Shown here: positions 37,476 to 46,839 of the stretch, piece by piece
Position numbering within the stretch: the stretch's first letter is position 1
Layout: each line of letters begins with the position of its first letter
Assembly (NCBI RefSeq): GCF_000013625.1
Contig: NC_009659.1
Location: forward strand, 2,542,001-2,606,000
Direction of reading: 5' to 3'
From: Janthinobacterium sp. Marseille
GTDB lineage: Bacteria; Pseudomonadota; Gammaproteobacteria; Burkholderiales; Burkholderiaceae_D
Length of the DNA: 64,000 bases
Notes under the pieces: model-generated
What the model saw: only the letters and a program-made list of their open reading frames with translations
The model's database searches: none
Told to the model about the DNA's origin: nothing
Program-made: the position numbers and the translations under genes

Positions 37476-38342
37476 ATGTCACCTGTCGTGCACGCCTTCT
37501 TCGACAATGAAACCGGTACCGTCAGCTATGTGGTGCATGCAGCGCAGGAATCGGCTTGCGCCATCATCGATTCGGTCCTCGATTACGATCCCAAATCCGG
37601 CCATACCAGCACCGGCTCGGCCGATAAAGTCATCCAGTTTGTGCGGCAGCAAGGCCTGGCGGTCGAATGGATACTGGAAACCCATGCGCATGCCGACCAC
37701 CTGTCCGCCGCTCCCTATATCAAGCAAAAACTGGGAGGCCGCATTGCCATCGGCCGCATGATTACCAAGGTGCAGCGCGTCTTTGATGAAATTTTCAATC
37801 TTGAAGATTCATTCAAATTCGATGGTTCGCAATTCGATCACCTGTTCGAAGAAGACGAAATTTTCCATATCGGCAAGCTACAGGCGCAAGCCCTGTATGT
37901 GCCCGGCCATACGCCGGCGGACATGGCTTATCACATCGGTGATGCAATCTTTGTCGGCGACACCCTCTTCATGCCGGATGCCGGTACCGCACGCTGCGAC
38001 TTCCCCGGCGGCGATGCGCATACGATGTATCGCTCGATACAAAAAATCCTCAGCTTCCCCGACCAAACGCGCTTGTTCATGTGCCATGACTACCCGCCCA
38101 ATGAACGTGCACCGGCGTGGGAAACCACGGTCGTGAGGCAGCGCACCACGAACATCCACATCCGCACCGGCATCAGTGCCGACGAATTTGTCGCCATGCG
38201 TACCGCACGCGACAAGACGCTGGGTATGCCGACGCTGATCCTGCCGGCTATCCAGGTCAATATCCGCGCCGGTAACCTGCCTCCGGCCGACGACAATGGC
38301 ATTCGCTACCTGAAAATCCCGCTCAACACGCTAACAGGCTGA
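37476..38342 (+). CDS. MBL-fold metallo-hydrolase, persulfide-dioxygenase/Blh-like
   Basis: A 288-residue metallo-beta-lactamase fold with the metal motif THAHADHLSA at 69-78, a third ligand histidine in VPGHTPADMAYH, and the FVGDTLFMPDAGTARCDF stretch. This last stretch and the length match the ETHE1/Blh group, which oxidises glutathione persulfide in sulfide detoxification. Only the fold and metal site can be read here; the substrate assignment is tentative. No rhodanese or sulfide:quinone reductase is near. Confidence 0.87.
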   Translation: MSPVVHAFFDNETGTVSYVVHAAQESACAIIDSVLDYDPKSGHTSTGSADKVIQFVRQQGLAVEWILETHAHADHLSAAPYIKQKLGGRIAIGRMITKVQRVFDEIFNLEDSFKFDGSQFDHLFEEDEIFHIGKLQAQALYVPGHTPADMAYHIGDAIFVGDTLFMPDAGTARCDFPGGDAHTMYRSIQKILSFPDQTRLFMCHDYPPNERAPAWETTVVRQRTTNIHIRTGISADEFVAMRTARDKTLGMPTLILPAIQVNIRAGNLPPADDNGIRYLKIPLNTLTG

Positions 38343-38516
38343 CAACACAGCATGGCGCACCATTTTGGTGCTTGCATCACCTGCTTTCGATGGCATTAAT
38401 ATTGCTATGAAGAAATGGGCGTTTTGCCTGAAAATAGGCATTTGCCTGAGCGATACGCTGACCAGTCGGATATCTGGAACCGGAAGCCTTCGTGATTTAA
38501 GATACCGCATCCCAAC

Positions 38517-40616
38517 ATGCTGCTCTCCATGCCATCCCACCCTGCTGACCCGACATTGCAAGCCCGTTTGCTCAGCACCCTGCTGGCCAACCTGGAAGGC
38601 ATGGTCTATCGCTGCCGGCTCGACGCCCACTGGACGATGGAATTCGTCAGTGAAGGCTGCTTTGCGCTGACCGGTTATACCGAAGAGGATCTGCTCTTCA
38701 ACAGCCGCGTGTCTTATGACCAGATTACCCACCCGGATGACCGCCGGCATGTGCGCGATACGATACTGGAAGCGGTACGCAATAATCGCCGCTTCGATAT
38801 CGAATACCGCATCGTGCGTGCCGACGGCAGCATCCGCCATGTGTGGGAACGTGGCACCAATATTTCACATGACAACAAAGCCTGGGACATCCTCGAAGGT
38901 TTTATCCAGGATGTGACCGAGCGCAAGCAGGCGGATGAAGCATTGCGCGAAGCAGAGCGCCGCTACCGCAGCATCTTTGAAAACGCGATCGAAGGTATTT
39001 ATCAATCGACGCCAAGCGACGGCTATCTGGCAGTCAATCCCGCCCTTGCCCGCATGTACGGCTATGACAGCCCGCAGGCATTGATTTCCACGCTACGCGA
39101 CATTGATAACCAGGTCTATGTCGACCCGCAACGCCGCCTTGAATTCAAGCGCCTGATGGCCAAGCATGGGGTAGTCACCAATTTTGAGTCACGCGTGCAC
39201 CGACGCAACGGCGAAGTCATCTGGATTTCGGAAAACGCACGCTCGGTCTACAACAGTGACGGCACCTTGCTATTCTTCGAAGGTACGGTGGAAGCCATCA
39301 CCGAACGTAAATTGCATGAAGCGGAAATCCAGTTCCAGGCGACGCACGATGCACTGACCGGCTTGCCGAATCGCACCCTGCTTTACGACCGCATGCAGCA
39401 AGCAGTGCTGCATTCCGAACGTTACGGCAAGCTGACCGCGATTGCCTTCCTCGACCTGGATCAATTCAAATTCATCAATGACAGCCTGGGTCACCAGGTC
39501 GGCGATGAATTGCTCAAGATAACCGCGCAACGCCTGACTTCCTGCCTGCGCGAAAGCGATACCGTGGCGCGCCAGGGTGGCGATGAATTCGTGCTGCTGC
39601 TGACCGACCAGCCGAATGAAGAAGCGATTACACACACCATGCAACGCGTGTTGCATGAAGTGTCGCAACCGTGGAAAGCCAATGACCTGGAGTTTCAGAT
39701 CACTTGCAGTATCGGCCTCACGCTATGCCCGGATGACGGGCGCGATGCCGAAACCCTGCTGAAGAATGCGGACTCGGCGATGTACAAGGCGAAGGAACTC
39801 GGGCGCAATAACTTCCAGTACTTCTCGGCCGAAATGAATAGCTCGGTCACCGACCGCCTGGAACTGCTGAACCGCTTGCGCCAGGCGATTACGAATGAAG
39901 ACTTTGTGTTGCACTATCAACCAAAAGTCAGCCTCGCCAGCCATCAAATCATCGGGGCGGAAGCCCTGGTGCGCTGGAATAGCGCACATTCCGGCATGGT
40001 ATCGCCGGCCAGTTTCATTCCGCTGGCGGAAGAAACCGGCCTCATCATCCCGCTCGGCGAATGGGTCTTGCGCACCGCCTGCCGCCAGAATCGTGCATGG
40101 CAGGATGCCGGTTATCCGCCTATCCCGATTTCTGTCAACCTGTCGCCACGCCAACTGGCGCGCGGCGATATCGTCGAAGTGGTGGAACGCATACTCACCG
40201 AAACCGGCCTCGAAGCGCAGCACCTGGAACTGGAAATTACCGAAAGCGTGATGACCACCGATGTCGAAAAATCGTTTGCGCTACTGACGCAGTTACGTAG
40301 CCTGGGTGTCAAGATATCGCTCGACGATTTCGGCACCGGTTATTCCAGCCTCAGCTACCTGAAGCGCTTCCCGGTCGATACGTTGAAGATAGACCAATCC
40401 TTCGTGCGCGATATTGCGACCGACCAGGACAGTGCCGCGATTGTGAAAGCGATTATTTCACTGGGAAGGAATTTGAACCTGACCGTGCTGGCCGAAGGGA
40501 TAGAAACCGAAGATCAATTCCAGTTCCTGCTGGCCAATGGTTGCGACGAAGGCCAGGGATATTTGATGAGCAAGCCTGTGCCAAACAAAAATTTCGTGGA
40601 TTTACTCACGCAATAA
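38517..40616 (+). CDS. PAS-PAS-GGDEF-EAL cyclic-di-GMP protein
   Basis: A 699-residue cytoplasmic protein without a signal or membrane segment. Two PAS domains (about 20-145 and 150-275) precede a GGDEF domain with the intact motif RQGGDEF and an I-site RESD five residues before it, and an EAL domain with GAEALVRW and the DDFGTGYSSLSYL loop. Both domains look catalytically complete, so it could make and break c-di-GMP, switched by the PAS input. A second in-frame ATG lies four codons downstream. Confidence 0.93.
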   Translation: MLLSMPSHPADPTLQARLLSTLLANLEGMVYRCRLDAHWTMEFVSEGCFALTGYTEEDLLFNSRVSYDQITHPDDRRHVRDTILEAVRNNRRFDIEYRIVRADGSIRHVWERGTNISHDNKAWDILEGFIQDVTERKQADEALREAERRYRSIFENAIEGIYQSTPSDGYLAVNPALARMYGYDSPQALISTLRDIDNQVYVDPQRRLEFKRLMAKHGVVTNFESRVHRRNGEVIWISENARSVYNSDGTLLFFEGTVEAITERKLHEAEIQFQATHDALTGLPNRTLLYDRMQQAVLHSERYGKLTAIAFLDLDQFKFINDSLGHQVGDELLKITAQRLTSCLRESDTVARQGGDEFVLLLTDQPNEEAITHTMQRVLHEVSQPWKANDLEFQITCSIGLTLCPDDGRDAETLLKNADSAMYKAKELGRNNFQYFSAEMNSSVTDRLELLNRLRQAITNEDFVLHYQPKVSLASHQIIGAEALVRWNSAHSGMVSPASFIPLAEETGLIIPLGEWVLRTACRQNRAWQDAGYPPIPISVNLSPRQLARGDIVEVVERILTETGLEAQHLELEITESVMTTDVEKSFALLTQLRSLGVKISLDDFGTGYSSLSYLKRFPVDTLKIDQSFVRDIATDQDSAAIVKAIISLGRNLNLTVLAEGIETEDQFQFLLANGCDEGQGYLMSKPVPNKNFVDLLTQ

Positions 40617-40665
40617 GTTTGGGCGGCAGGCTGCTTAAAAGACTTTCTTACAGCTGTAACCCGCT

Positions 40666-41337
40666 TCAGAAGCTCAAGCTGTTGACGCCATCAGCCGTAC
40701 CGAGCAAAGCGATATCGGCACCGCGACGGGCAAACAAGCCTACCGTCACCACACCGACGATATCGTTGATCTGCGCTTCGAGCGTCGCCGGATCTTCAAT
40801 CTGCAAACCCAGCACATCGATGATGTAGCAGCCGTTATCGGTGACGACCGCTTTACCGTCTTTCACGCGCAAACGCGGCTCACCGCCAAGTGCGGCCAGC
40901 TTGCGCGCCACCACCGCCTGCGCCATCGGGATCACCTCCACCGGCAGCGGAAACTTGCCAAGCTTGTCGACCAGCTTGGAACCATCAGCGATACAGACGA
41001 ATTTTTTGGCGACCGAAGCCACGATTTTTTCACGCGTCAGGGCGGCACCACCGCCTTTGATCATCGCGCCTTGCGCCGTGATTTCATCCGCGCCGTCGAT
41101 ATATACCGACATCGAATCGATATCGTTCAAATCGAAAATGGTAATGCCATGTGCACGAAGGCGTTCTGCCGTTGCTTCGGATGAAGCGACCGCGCCCTTG
41201 ATGCGATCCTTGATCTTGCCCAATTCATCAATGAAGAAATTGGCCGTGGAACCGGTACCGACGCCGATGATTTCACCCGCCACTACGTAATCGATGGCAG
41301 CACGCGCCACCGCTTGTTTCATTTCGTCTTGAGTCAT
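40666..41337 (-). CDS. rpiA: Ribose-5-phosphate isomerase A
   Basis: A 223-residue protein with the RpiA phosphate loop [13 protein letters not shown] near residue 24, the catalytic region [25 protein letters not shown] at about 82-107, and [12 protein letters not shown]. It interconverts ribose-5-phosphate and ribulose-5-phosphate. It is a single gene convergent with the GGDEF/EAL gene. Confidence 0.95.
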   Translation of the reverse strand: MTQDEMKQAVARAAIDYVVAGEIIGVGTGSTANFFIDELGKIKDRIKGAVASSEATAERLRAHGITIFDLNDIDSMSVYIDGADEITAQGAMIKGGGAALTREKIVASVAKKFVCIADGSKLVDKLGKFPLPVEVIPMAQAVVARKLAALGGEPRLRVKDGKAVVTDNGCYIIDVLGLQIEDPATLEAQINDIVGVVTVGLFARRGADIALLGTADGVNSLSF

Positions 41338-41451
41338 GAGCTATGCAGGAAAAAGTCTGGAGAAGCTGGCTATTTTACCGGAAGCCCCGCCGGCCCAGCC
41401 CGAAATGCGGCAAAAATCGCCGCTGGCACGGCGGTGGGACTTATCAGCCTA

Positions 41452-43206
41452 TCAAGCTTTTCCATCATCCGGATGCTCCAGCGTCTCGAACAGGGCGATT
41501 TGCAGGCGTGAATGCCAGCGGATGAAAGTCTTCCACAGCAGCGCCGTCATGATTGCAGCAGCCAGCAAAAGCAGCATCAGGGTATCGGTCGGCGGCAGTA
41601 TGCGCGCACTCAACAAGCCGATCAGCATAAGGATGCCGAAGATCGACAACAGCGGAATCACTTCGGAAATCAAACGCCGCAAACCGTGGACAAAGCGCCC
41701 GCCATCGCCAATCACGATCTCCGCCAGCAGCTGGCTCAAGGCATTGAGCTTGCGATAGGTCGCAATCAGGAAAGGCAGGGACAAGGCCAGCGCCCCGCCG
41801 AATACGATGGCTTTTTGCGTATGTTCATCGGCGATGGAGCCGGCCAGGTGTTTTTCAATCACGCCAAAGATGTAAATACCGGCAAGGAACACTGCCGCCG
41901 TCATCGCGCAATTGACGATCACCTGCGCCACGATACGCAGCACGATCTTGAACAAGGCGGCACGATCACCATCCGGCTGTGTGTGCTGCAACCATGCGGT
42001 ATAGCGATTGGCAAGGCGGCTGACACCATCCGGCATCGCGTTCGCCGCACGCAGCGAGACCGGGTCGGCCCACTTGATCAGGTAAGGCGTCAGCAAAGTG
42101 GTGACAGCTGAAACCGCCACCACGATCGGATACAGGAATTCGCTGGTGACCTGCAAGGTCAGGCCAAGCGAAGCGATGATGAAGGAAAACTCACCGATCT
42201 GCGACAAGCCCATGCCGACCCGCATCGAGGTCCGGCCATCATTACCGGCGACAAAAGTCCCGAGGCCGCAGGCAAAGACCTTGCCCAGCACCACTGCAAC
42301 GGTAATCAAGGCAATCGGCAAGGCATAGGTCACCAGCACGGTCGGATTGAACAGCAGGCCGACGCCGACAAAAAACAGCGCGCTGAACATATCGCGTATC
42401 GGTGCGATCAGGCGTTCGATCAAATTCAATTGACGCGCTTCGGCCATGATCGCGCCTATCATGAAGGCGCCCAGCGCAATGCTGTATTCCATCTGCAGCA
42501 CCAGCAGGCAAAAACCAAAGCACAGCGCCAGCACTGTGATCAGGAATACTTCATTGCTCTTGAACTTGGCGACATAAGCGAGCAGGCGCGGCACCATCAA
42601 CAGGCCGAGTACCAGCGCCACGATCATGAACAATGACAACTTGCCGACTGTCACGAAGACATCGCCGGCATCGACCGAACCATTCATCGCAATACCGGAC
42701 AACAGGGCAATCATGCCTATCGCCAGGATATCCTCGACAATCAGGATGCCGAAAATCAGGTGCGCGAAGCGTTCATGCTTGAGGCCCAGCTCATCCAGCG
42801 CCTTGACGATGATGGTGGTCGACGAAATCGCCAGCATCGCGCCGAGGAAGAGCGAGTCCATCGTGTTCCATTCGAAGTAACGCCCGATTTCATAACCTAT
42901 CCAGGTCATCAGTACAATCTCGCCGAACGCCGCAATAAACGCGGTCACCCCGACGCGACTAAGTTTCTTGAGATTGAACTCCAGCCCCAGCGAAAACATC
43001 AGGAATACGACACCCAGCTCGGCGACGATCTTGATGGTACGGTCATCCTGTATCAGTTCGAATGGCGGGGTATGCGGGCCGATGATGACGCCGGCGAGGA
43101 TGTAGCCAAGGACAATCGGCTGCCTGAAGTGGTGGAATATGATCGTGACAATACCGGCGATCAACATGATCACCGCCAGATCCTGAATAAATTCAGCTCC
43201 ATGCAT
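41452..43206 (-). CDS. CPA2-family cation:proton antiporter, KefB-like, with extra C-terminal membrane part
   Basis: A 584-residue membrane protein. The first 380 residues are a typical Na+/H+ exchanger domain (GYILAGVIIGPHTPPF, then LEFNLKKL and ISSTTIIVKALDELGL). KefB/KefC proteins normally carry a cytoplasmic RCK/TrkA-N domain after this; here the C-terminal 200 residues instead contain four more hydrophobic segments and no Rossmann loop. It probably exchanges K+ or Na+ for protons. It is transcribed away from the repeat region and lies 114 bases after rpiA. Confidence 0.9.
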   Translation of the reverse strand: MHGAEFIQDLAVIMLIAGIVTIIFHHFRQPIVLGYILAGVIIGPHTPPFELIQDDRTIKIVAELGVVFLMFSLGLEFNLKKLSRVGVTAFIAAFGEIVLMTWIGYEIGRYFEWNTMDSLFLGAMLAISSTTIIVKALDELGLKHERFAHLIFGILIVEDILAIGMIALLSGIAMNGSVDAGDVFVTVGKLSLFMIVALVLGLLMVPRLLAYVAKFKSNEVFLITVLALCFGFCLLVLQMEYSIALGAFMIGAIMAEARQLNLIERLIAPIRDMFSALFFVGVGLLFNPTVLVTYALPIALITVAVVLGKVFACGLGTFVAGNDGRTSMRVGMGLSQIGEFSFIIASLGLTLQVTSEFLYPIVVAVSAVTTLLTPYLIKWADPVSLRAANAMPDGVSRLANRYTAWLQHTQPDGDRAALFKIVLRIVAQVIVNCAMTAAVFLAGIYIFGVIEKHLAGSIADEHTQKAIVFGGALALSLPFLIATYRKLNALSQLLAEIVIGDGGRFVHGLRRLISEVIPLLSIFGILMLIGLLSARILPPTDTLMLLLLAAAIMTALLWKTFIRWHSRLQIALFETLEHPDDGKA

Positions 43207-43393
43207 AGATTCAACTTTCGGTTTGTTTCTATAGCAGTGCGGACTGAGGCGTGATGCGATGTGGCTAGGTTAACCTTACACACAGATGGTGACTGTGTCC
43301 ACGGCGATTTACCGTACGTTAACCAACTTTTTAATAAAAGTTTGTTCGCTTTTCTAACTTGATGACATTGTATTTTCTTCGACCAGACTTGGT
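43207..43393. other. Promoter-proximal gap of the antiporter gene
   Basis: No gene of its own is seen. The segment is moderately AT-rich from 43310 on and presumably holds the promoter of the antiporter. It runs into the first copy of the intergenic repeat. Confidence 0.4.
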
Positions 43394-43546
43394 TTGCCGG
43401 GGGTAGCCCGGCAGCTACTCACTTTTCTTGCTTCGCCAAGAAAAGTAAGCAAAAGAAGGCGACCGCAGGAGTCGTTGCCCGCTACGCGGGTCCCCAAGGC
43501 AAGCAATCGCCAGCCGGCGTCGCAAACCAACTCGCTTCGCTCAGAC
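43394..43546 (-). repeat. Intergenic structured repeat, copy A (inverted relative to copy B)
   Basis: About 153 bases on the minus strand begin with GTCTGAGCGAAGCGAGT (43530-43546) and end with a 73-base core (43394-43466). The core holds two hairpins: ACTTTTCTTG pairing with CAAGAAAAGT, and GTAGC pairing with GCTAC, followed by a CCGG-rich end. Copy B at 43727-43876 matches the core at 61 of 73 positions. The small open frames in it are not genes. Such elements are dispersed in many betaproteobacterial and xanthomonad genomes (from memory). Confidence 0.75.
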
Positions 43547-43726
43547 ATGTTTGCGCCGTTGTACCCGTCTGACAATCGCTTGCCTTGGCAACGCCAGATG
43601 CGGGTAAGTCAAAAGCAACAGCCTAAATAATTCAGCTTAGTTTGGTGAATCAAAGAGGCTGTGGTTGTTATCCGCTTTGACGCTGCCGTTTGTGCGAGGC
43701 AGAAAATGGAAAAAGAAGGGGATGTT
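43547..43726. other. Spacer between the two repeat copies
   Basis: No coding sequence supported. It contains CTTGCCTTGG (43579-43588), which is inverted relative to CCAAGGCAAG (43494-43503) in copy A and may extend that copy's structure. The rest shows nothing recognisable. Confidence 0.45.
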
Positions 43727-43876
43727 GTCTGAGCGTAGCGAGTTTCGTCCCCTTCCCATTTTTTGACTTGCACAGACGGGAACCCCGCAGGGGCTGCGGC
43801 TTCGCGGTCGCTTTTCTTTGCTTACTTTCTTTGGCGAGACAAAGAAAGTGAGTGGCCGCCGGGCCACCCCCGGCAA
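43727..43876 (+). repeat. Intergenic structured repeat, copy B
   Basis: About 150 bases on the plus strand from GTCTGAGCGTAGCGAGT (43727-43743) to the 73-base core (43804-43876). The hairpins of copy A are kept by paired changes: ACTTTCTTTG with CAAAGAAAGT, and GTGGCC with GGCCAC. The two copies point away from each other's core, giving a large inverted repeat of about 480 bases between the antiporter and eda. Confidence 0.75.
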
Positions 43877-43934
43877 CGCACTTTTCCACGAAGAGAGAGC
43901 AGCATCAACACCGGCAAACAAAAATCATCAGGCA

Positions 43935-43962
43935 ATAAAAAAGCCGCTCAAGGCGGCTTTTC
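43935..43962 (-). terminator. Terminator of the edd-eda transcript
   Basis: AAGCCGC and GCGGCTT pair around a short loop (AAGCCGCTCAAGGCGGCTT, 43941-43959). On the minus strand it is followed by a run of T (plus-strand A, 43936-43942). It stands 10 bases after the eda stop. Confidence 0.85.
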
Positions 43963-43970
43963 AAATGGCT

Positions 43971-44591
43971 CTACTTCAGGCTGGCAGCTGCTTTGGCCAG
44001 CGCGGTCACACGCCCCCAATCCCCCGCCGCCAATGCATCCTTAGGCGTCAGCCACGACCCGCCAACACAGGCTACATTCTTGCAAGCCAGGAACTGCGCC
44101 GCAGTCTCTTGCGAAATCCCGCCAGTCGGACAAAACAGTACATCCGGCAAGGGTCCGGCAATTGCATTCAACATACCGACACCACCCGCCGGCACCGCCG
44201 GGAACAGTTTCAATTGGTGAAAGCCTGCTTCCCGCGCCGCCATCACTTCCGATGGTGTCATCACGCCCGGCAACAATGGCAAACCACTGGCCAGCGAGCC
44301 CTGGATCAATTCCCTGGTCAGTCCCGGCGACACACCAAACACCGCACCGGCATCACGCGCTGCGGCAAAGTCTTCGGAGCGGGTCAGCGTGCCCACGCCG
44401 AGTATCGCTTCCGGTACCTGCTCGGCAATCGCACGGATTGCTGCCAGGCCGTGCTGTGTACGCAAGGTGACTTCCAATACCCGGATACCGCCTGCCACCA
44501 ACGCGCGCGCCAAGGGTACGGCATGTGTCAGGTCGTCGATTGCAATCACCGGGATGACCGGTGACGCACGCATGATTTCCAGCAGATTCAT
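43971..44591 (-). CDS. eda: KDPG/KHG aldolase
   Basis: A 206-residue class I aldolase barrel. The Schiff-base lysine is in HQLKLFPAVPAGG, and GVGTLTRSEDFAAA is the conserved region near residue 72. It cleaves 2-keto-3-deoxy-6-phosphogluconate to pyruvate and glyceraldehyde-3-phosphate, the last step of the Entner-Doudoroff route. Its start is two bases after the edd stop, so the two are translated together. Confidence 0.95.
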   Translation of the reverse strand: MNLLEIMRASPVIPVIAIDDLTHAVPLARALVAGGIRVLEVTLRTQHGLAAIRAIAEQVPEAILGVGTLTRSEDFAAARDAGAVFGVSPGLTRELIQGSLASGLPLLPGVMTPSEVMAAREAGFHQLKLFPAVPAGGVGMLNAIAGPLPDVLFCPTGGISQETAAQFLACKNVACVGGSWLTPKDALAAGDWGRVTALAKAAASLK

Positions 44592-44593
44592 AT

Positions 44594-46522
44594 TCAGTTT
44601 CCTATCGGACGCTCAATCAGATTATCTTCATCGACGAAAGGTTCATCGTCGGGCACGGCCAGCGTATTGGTCGGTTTATCTTCGTCGGTTTCCAGCAAAG
44701 GTGGCGGCAAGCCGAAGGTAGTGGCACCCTCTTCCGCCGCACTCACCACATGGCGGAACATCGCAAACAATTCCCGCCCCATGCCGATTTCATTTTGCGA
44801 CAGGTCAGCCGGTTCCACCCCGCGTGCCGCCCATTCCGCTTCCGGCACCAGTGCCTGCAACACACCGGTTTCCGCATTCAATTCGATGATGTCGCCATCG
44901 CGCACGCGCCCCAGAGGACCGCCCGCCAATACTTCCGGCGAAACGTGGATCGCCGCCGGCACCTTGCCCGACGCACCGGACATGCGGCCATCGGTCACCA
45001 GTGCAACATGGCGCCCCGCATCCTGCAGGCTGCCCAGTGCCGGTGTCAACGCATGTAACTCCGGCATGCCATTCGCACGTGGTCCCTGATGGCGCAGCAC
45101 GGCGATGAAGTCGCGGTTCAACTCACCGGCCTGGTAGGCATGCATGAACGCTTCCTGCGAATCAAACACGATCGCCGGTGCACGCACGATGCGGTGCTGC
45201 ACCTTGACCGCTGAAACCTTGACCACGGCACGCCCCAGGTTGCCGGACAGCAGTTTCATGCCGCCATCGCCGGAGAATGGATCAGCGGCGGTACGCAGTA
45301 CATCTGTATTGCCGCTGACCGACGCTGCCGGTTGCCAGACCACTTGTTCGCCCTGCAGGAAAGGTTCTGCGGCATGGGCGCGCAAACCACGGCCCAGGAT
45401 GGTCAGCACATCATCATGCAACAGCCCCGCATCCAGCAATTCACGGATCACGAAGCCGGTGCCACCAGCGGCGTGGAAATGATTCACGTCAGCATCGCCG
45501 TTCGGATAAATACGCGCAACCAACGGTGCAATCGCCGACAGTGCGTCGAAGTCATTCCAGTCAATTACGATACCTGCGGCCTTCGCCATCGCCACCAGAT
45601 GCAGGGTGTGATTGGTCGAGCCGCCGGTCGCCAGCAGTGCGACCACGGCATTGACGATAGTCTTTTCATCGACCAGGCGACCGATAGGCGTGAAGCTCTT
45701 GCCTTGCGCACTGATCTCGACCGCACGCTGGGCCGCATGGGCGGTCAGGGCATCACGTAAAGGGGTATTGGGTGTGATGAAAGCGGCACCCGGCAAATGC
45801 AGGCCCATCACTTCCATCAACATTTGATTACTGTTTGCAGTGCCGTAGAAAGTACAGGTACCGGCATCGTGATAAGACTGCCCTTCCGCTTCCAGCAAGG
45901 CGTCACGGCCGATTTTTCCCTGTGCGTAGAGCTGGCGTATCTTGGCTTTTTCCGGGTTCGACATGCCGCTGGTCATCGGGCCGGCCGGTACGAACACCGC
46001 CGGCAAATGACCGAAATGCAGCGCACCTATCACCAGTCCCGGCACGATCTTGTCGCACACGCCAAGGTACAAGGCGGCGTCGAACATATTGTGGGATAAG
46101 GCAATCGCGGTCGACATCGCAATTGTGTCGCGGGAAAACAGCGACAACTCCATACCTGGTTGCCCCTGCGTAATACCGTCGCACATCGCCGGCACGCCGC
46201 CGGCAAACTGCGCCACACCACCGGCCTTGCGTACCGCATCCTTGATGATGTGCGGGAAGCGCTCAAAGGGCTGGTGCGCCGACAACATATCGTTATAGGC
46301 GGAGACGATGGCAATCGACGGTGCGGTTTGCTGCTTGAGCACCAGCTTGTCATTCTGCGGGGCGGCGGCAAAACCGTGCGCCAGGTTGGTACAGGACAGC
46401 GTACTGCGATGCACACCCTTTTGACGCGTATTTTCCAGGCGTTGCAGGTAGGCAGCACGATACGGTCGGCTACGCTCTACTATCCTTGCGGTTACAGCCG
46501 TCACAACAGGATGGAGCGACAT
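44594..46522 (-). CDS. edd: Phosphogluconate dehydratase
   Basis: A 642-residue IlvD/Edd-family Fe-S dehydratase. Cluster cysteines are in [16 protein letters not shown] and [15 protein letters not shown]. It turns 6-phosphogluconate into KDPG for Eda. The start has AAGGGA upstream. Compared with usual Edd (about 605 residues) it has an added acidic tail of about 35 residues after [14 protein letters not shown] HexR-like operator lies 25 bases before the start. Confidence 0.95.
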   Translation of the reverse strand: MSLHPVVTAVTARIVERSRPYRAAYLQRLENTRQKGVHRSTLSCTNLAHGFAAAPQNDKLVLKQQTAPSIAIVSAYNDMLSAHQPFERFPHIIKDAVRKAGGVAQFAGGVPAMCDGITQGQPGMELSLFSRDTIAMSTAIALSHNMFDAALYLGVCDKIVPGLVIGALHFGHLPAVFVPAGPMTSGMSNPEKAKIRQLYAQGKIGRDALLEAEGQSYHDAGTCTFYGTANSNQMLMEVMGLHLPGAAFITPNTPLRDALTAHAAQRAVEISAQGKSFTPIGRLVDEKTIVNAVVALLATGGSTNHTLHLVAMAKAAGIVIDWNDFDALSAIAPLVARIYPNGDADVNHFHAAGGTGFVIRELLDAGLLHDDVLTILGRGLRAHAAEPFLQGEQVVWQPAASVSGNTDVLRTAADPFSGDGGMKLLSGNLGRAVVKVSAVKVQHRIVRAPAIVFDSQEAFMHAYQAGELNRDFIAVLRHQGPRANGMPELHALTPALGSLQDAGRHVALVTDGRMSGASGKVPAAIHVSPEVLAGGPLGRVRDGDIIELNAETGVLQALVPEAEWAARGVEPADLSQNEIGMGRELFAMFRHVVSAAEEGATTFGLPPPLLETDEDKPTNTLAVPDDEPFVDEDNLIERPIGN

Positions 46523-46546
46523 ATTGAATCCCTTGAAAAACAGTTT

Positions 46547-46561
46547 TGAAATTTTACTACA
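46547..46561 (-). promoter_or_regulatory. HexR-like operator of edd-eda
   Basis: On the minus strand TGTAGTAAAATTTCA resembles the HexR palindrome TGTAATTAAATTACA (11 of 15 by eye). It holds TAAAAT, a likely -10 of the edd promoter, and a nearly identical element faces pgi at 46777-46791. hexR itself lies in the adjacent block (50011-50871). Confidence 0.6.
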
Positions 46562-46776
46562 ATAAATTGCATCGAACTATCGGCATTTTTTGTTTGCGCG
46601 TGAAAAGCTATGACTACATGCAGCGCCAGAAATTCATTCCTGCAAGCTCCCGCAGCAAATCGGGGAATTATAAGATCAGATTGAACTTTCCTCGCTAGCA
46701 GGTATCCGTTACAGGCTCACTACAAATAAGCAGGCCTGCATATTTATTGACTTGCGTTGCCGCTCGTAAATTTATT
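46562..46776. other. Divergent edd/pgi control region
   Basis: The 317-base gap between edd and pgi has no open frame with coding character. It contains CACTACAAATAA (46718-46729) and its inverted copy TTATTTGTAGTG (46772-46783), so the HexR-like half-site appears three times. A TTGACT at 46747-46752 is a possible -35 for pgi, although its spacing to TAAATT (14 bases) is short. Confidence 0.45.
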
Positions 46777-46808
46777 TGTAGTGAAATTACCATAAACTAA
46801 TGTATAGT
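46777..46808 (+). promoter_or_regulatory. HexR-like operator and -10 of pgi
   Basis: TGTAGTGAAATTACC (46777-46791) matches the HexR palindrome at about 12 of 15 positions. TATAGT (46803-46808) follows as a good -10, so the operator would cover the -35 region. Sugar-phosphate control of pgi-zwf-hexR by HexR is inferred. Confidence 0.6.
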
Positions 46809-46839
46809 TAAAACCAACCATAGATCGCATATAACGCCC

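Noticed and set aside
43637..43921. Small frames inside the inverted repeats (for example 43354-43575 and 43637-43921)
   Set aside because: They are translations of the structured repeat. The paired changes in the stems show that structure, not protein, is conserved.
43818..44564. Open frame of 248 codons crossing repeat copy B and opposite eda
   Set aside because: It begins in the repeat, passes through the eda terminator and then runs antisense to eda.
45612..46549. Several frames opposite edd
   Set aside because: All are antisense to edd and lack ribosome sites or family motifs.
46710..46724. Third full HexR site TACAGGCTCACTACA
   Set aside because: Only one half fits. Read from the minus strand the right arm is TGTA, not TACA, so it is not a palindrome.
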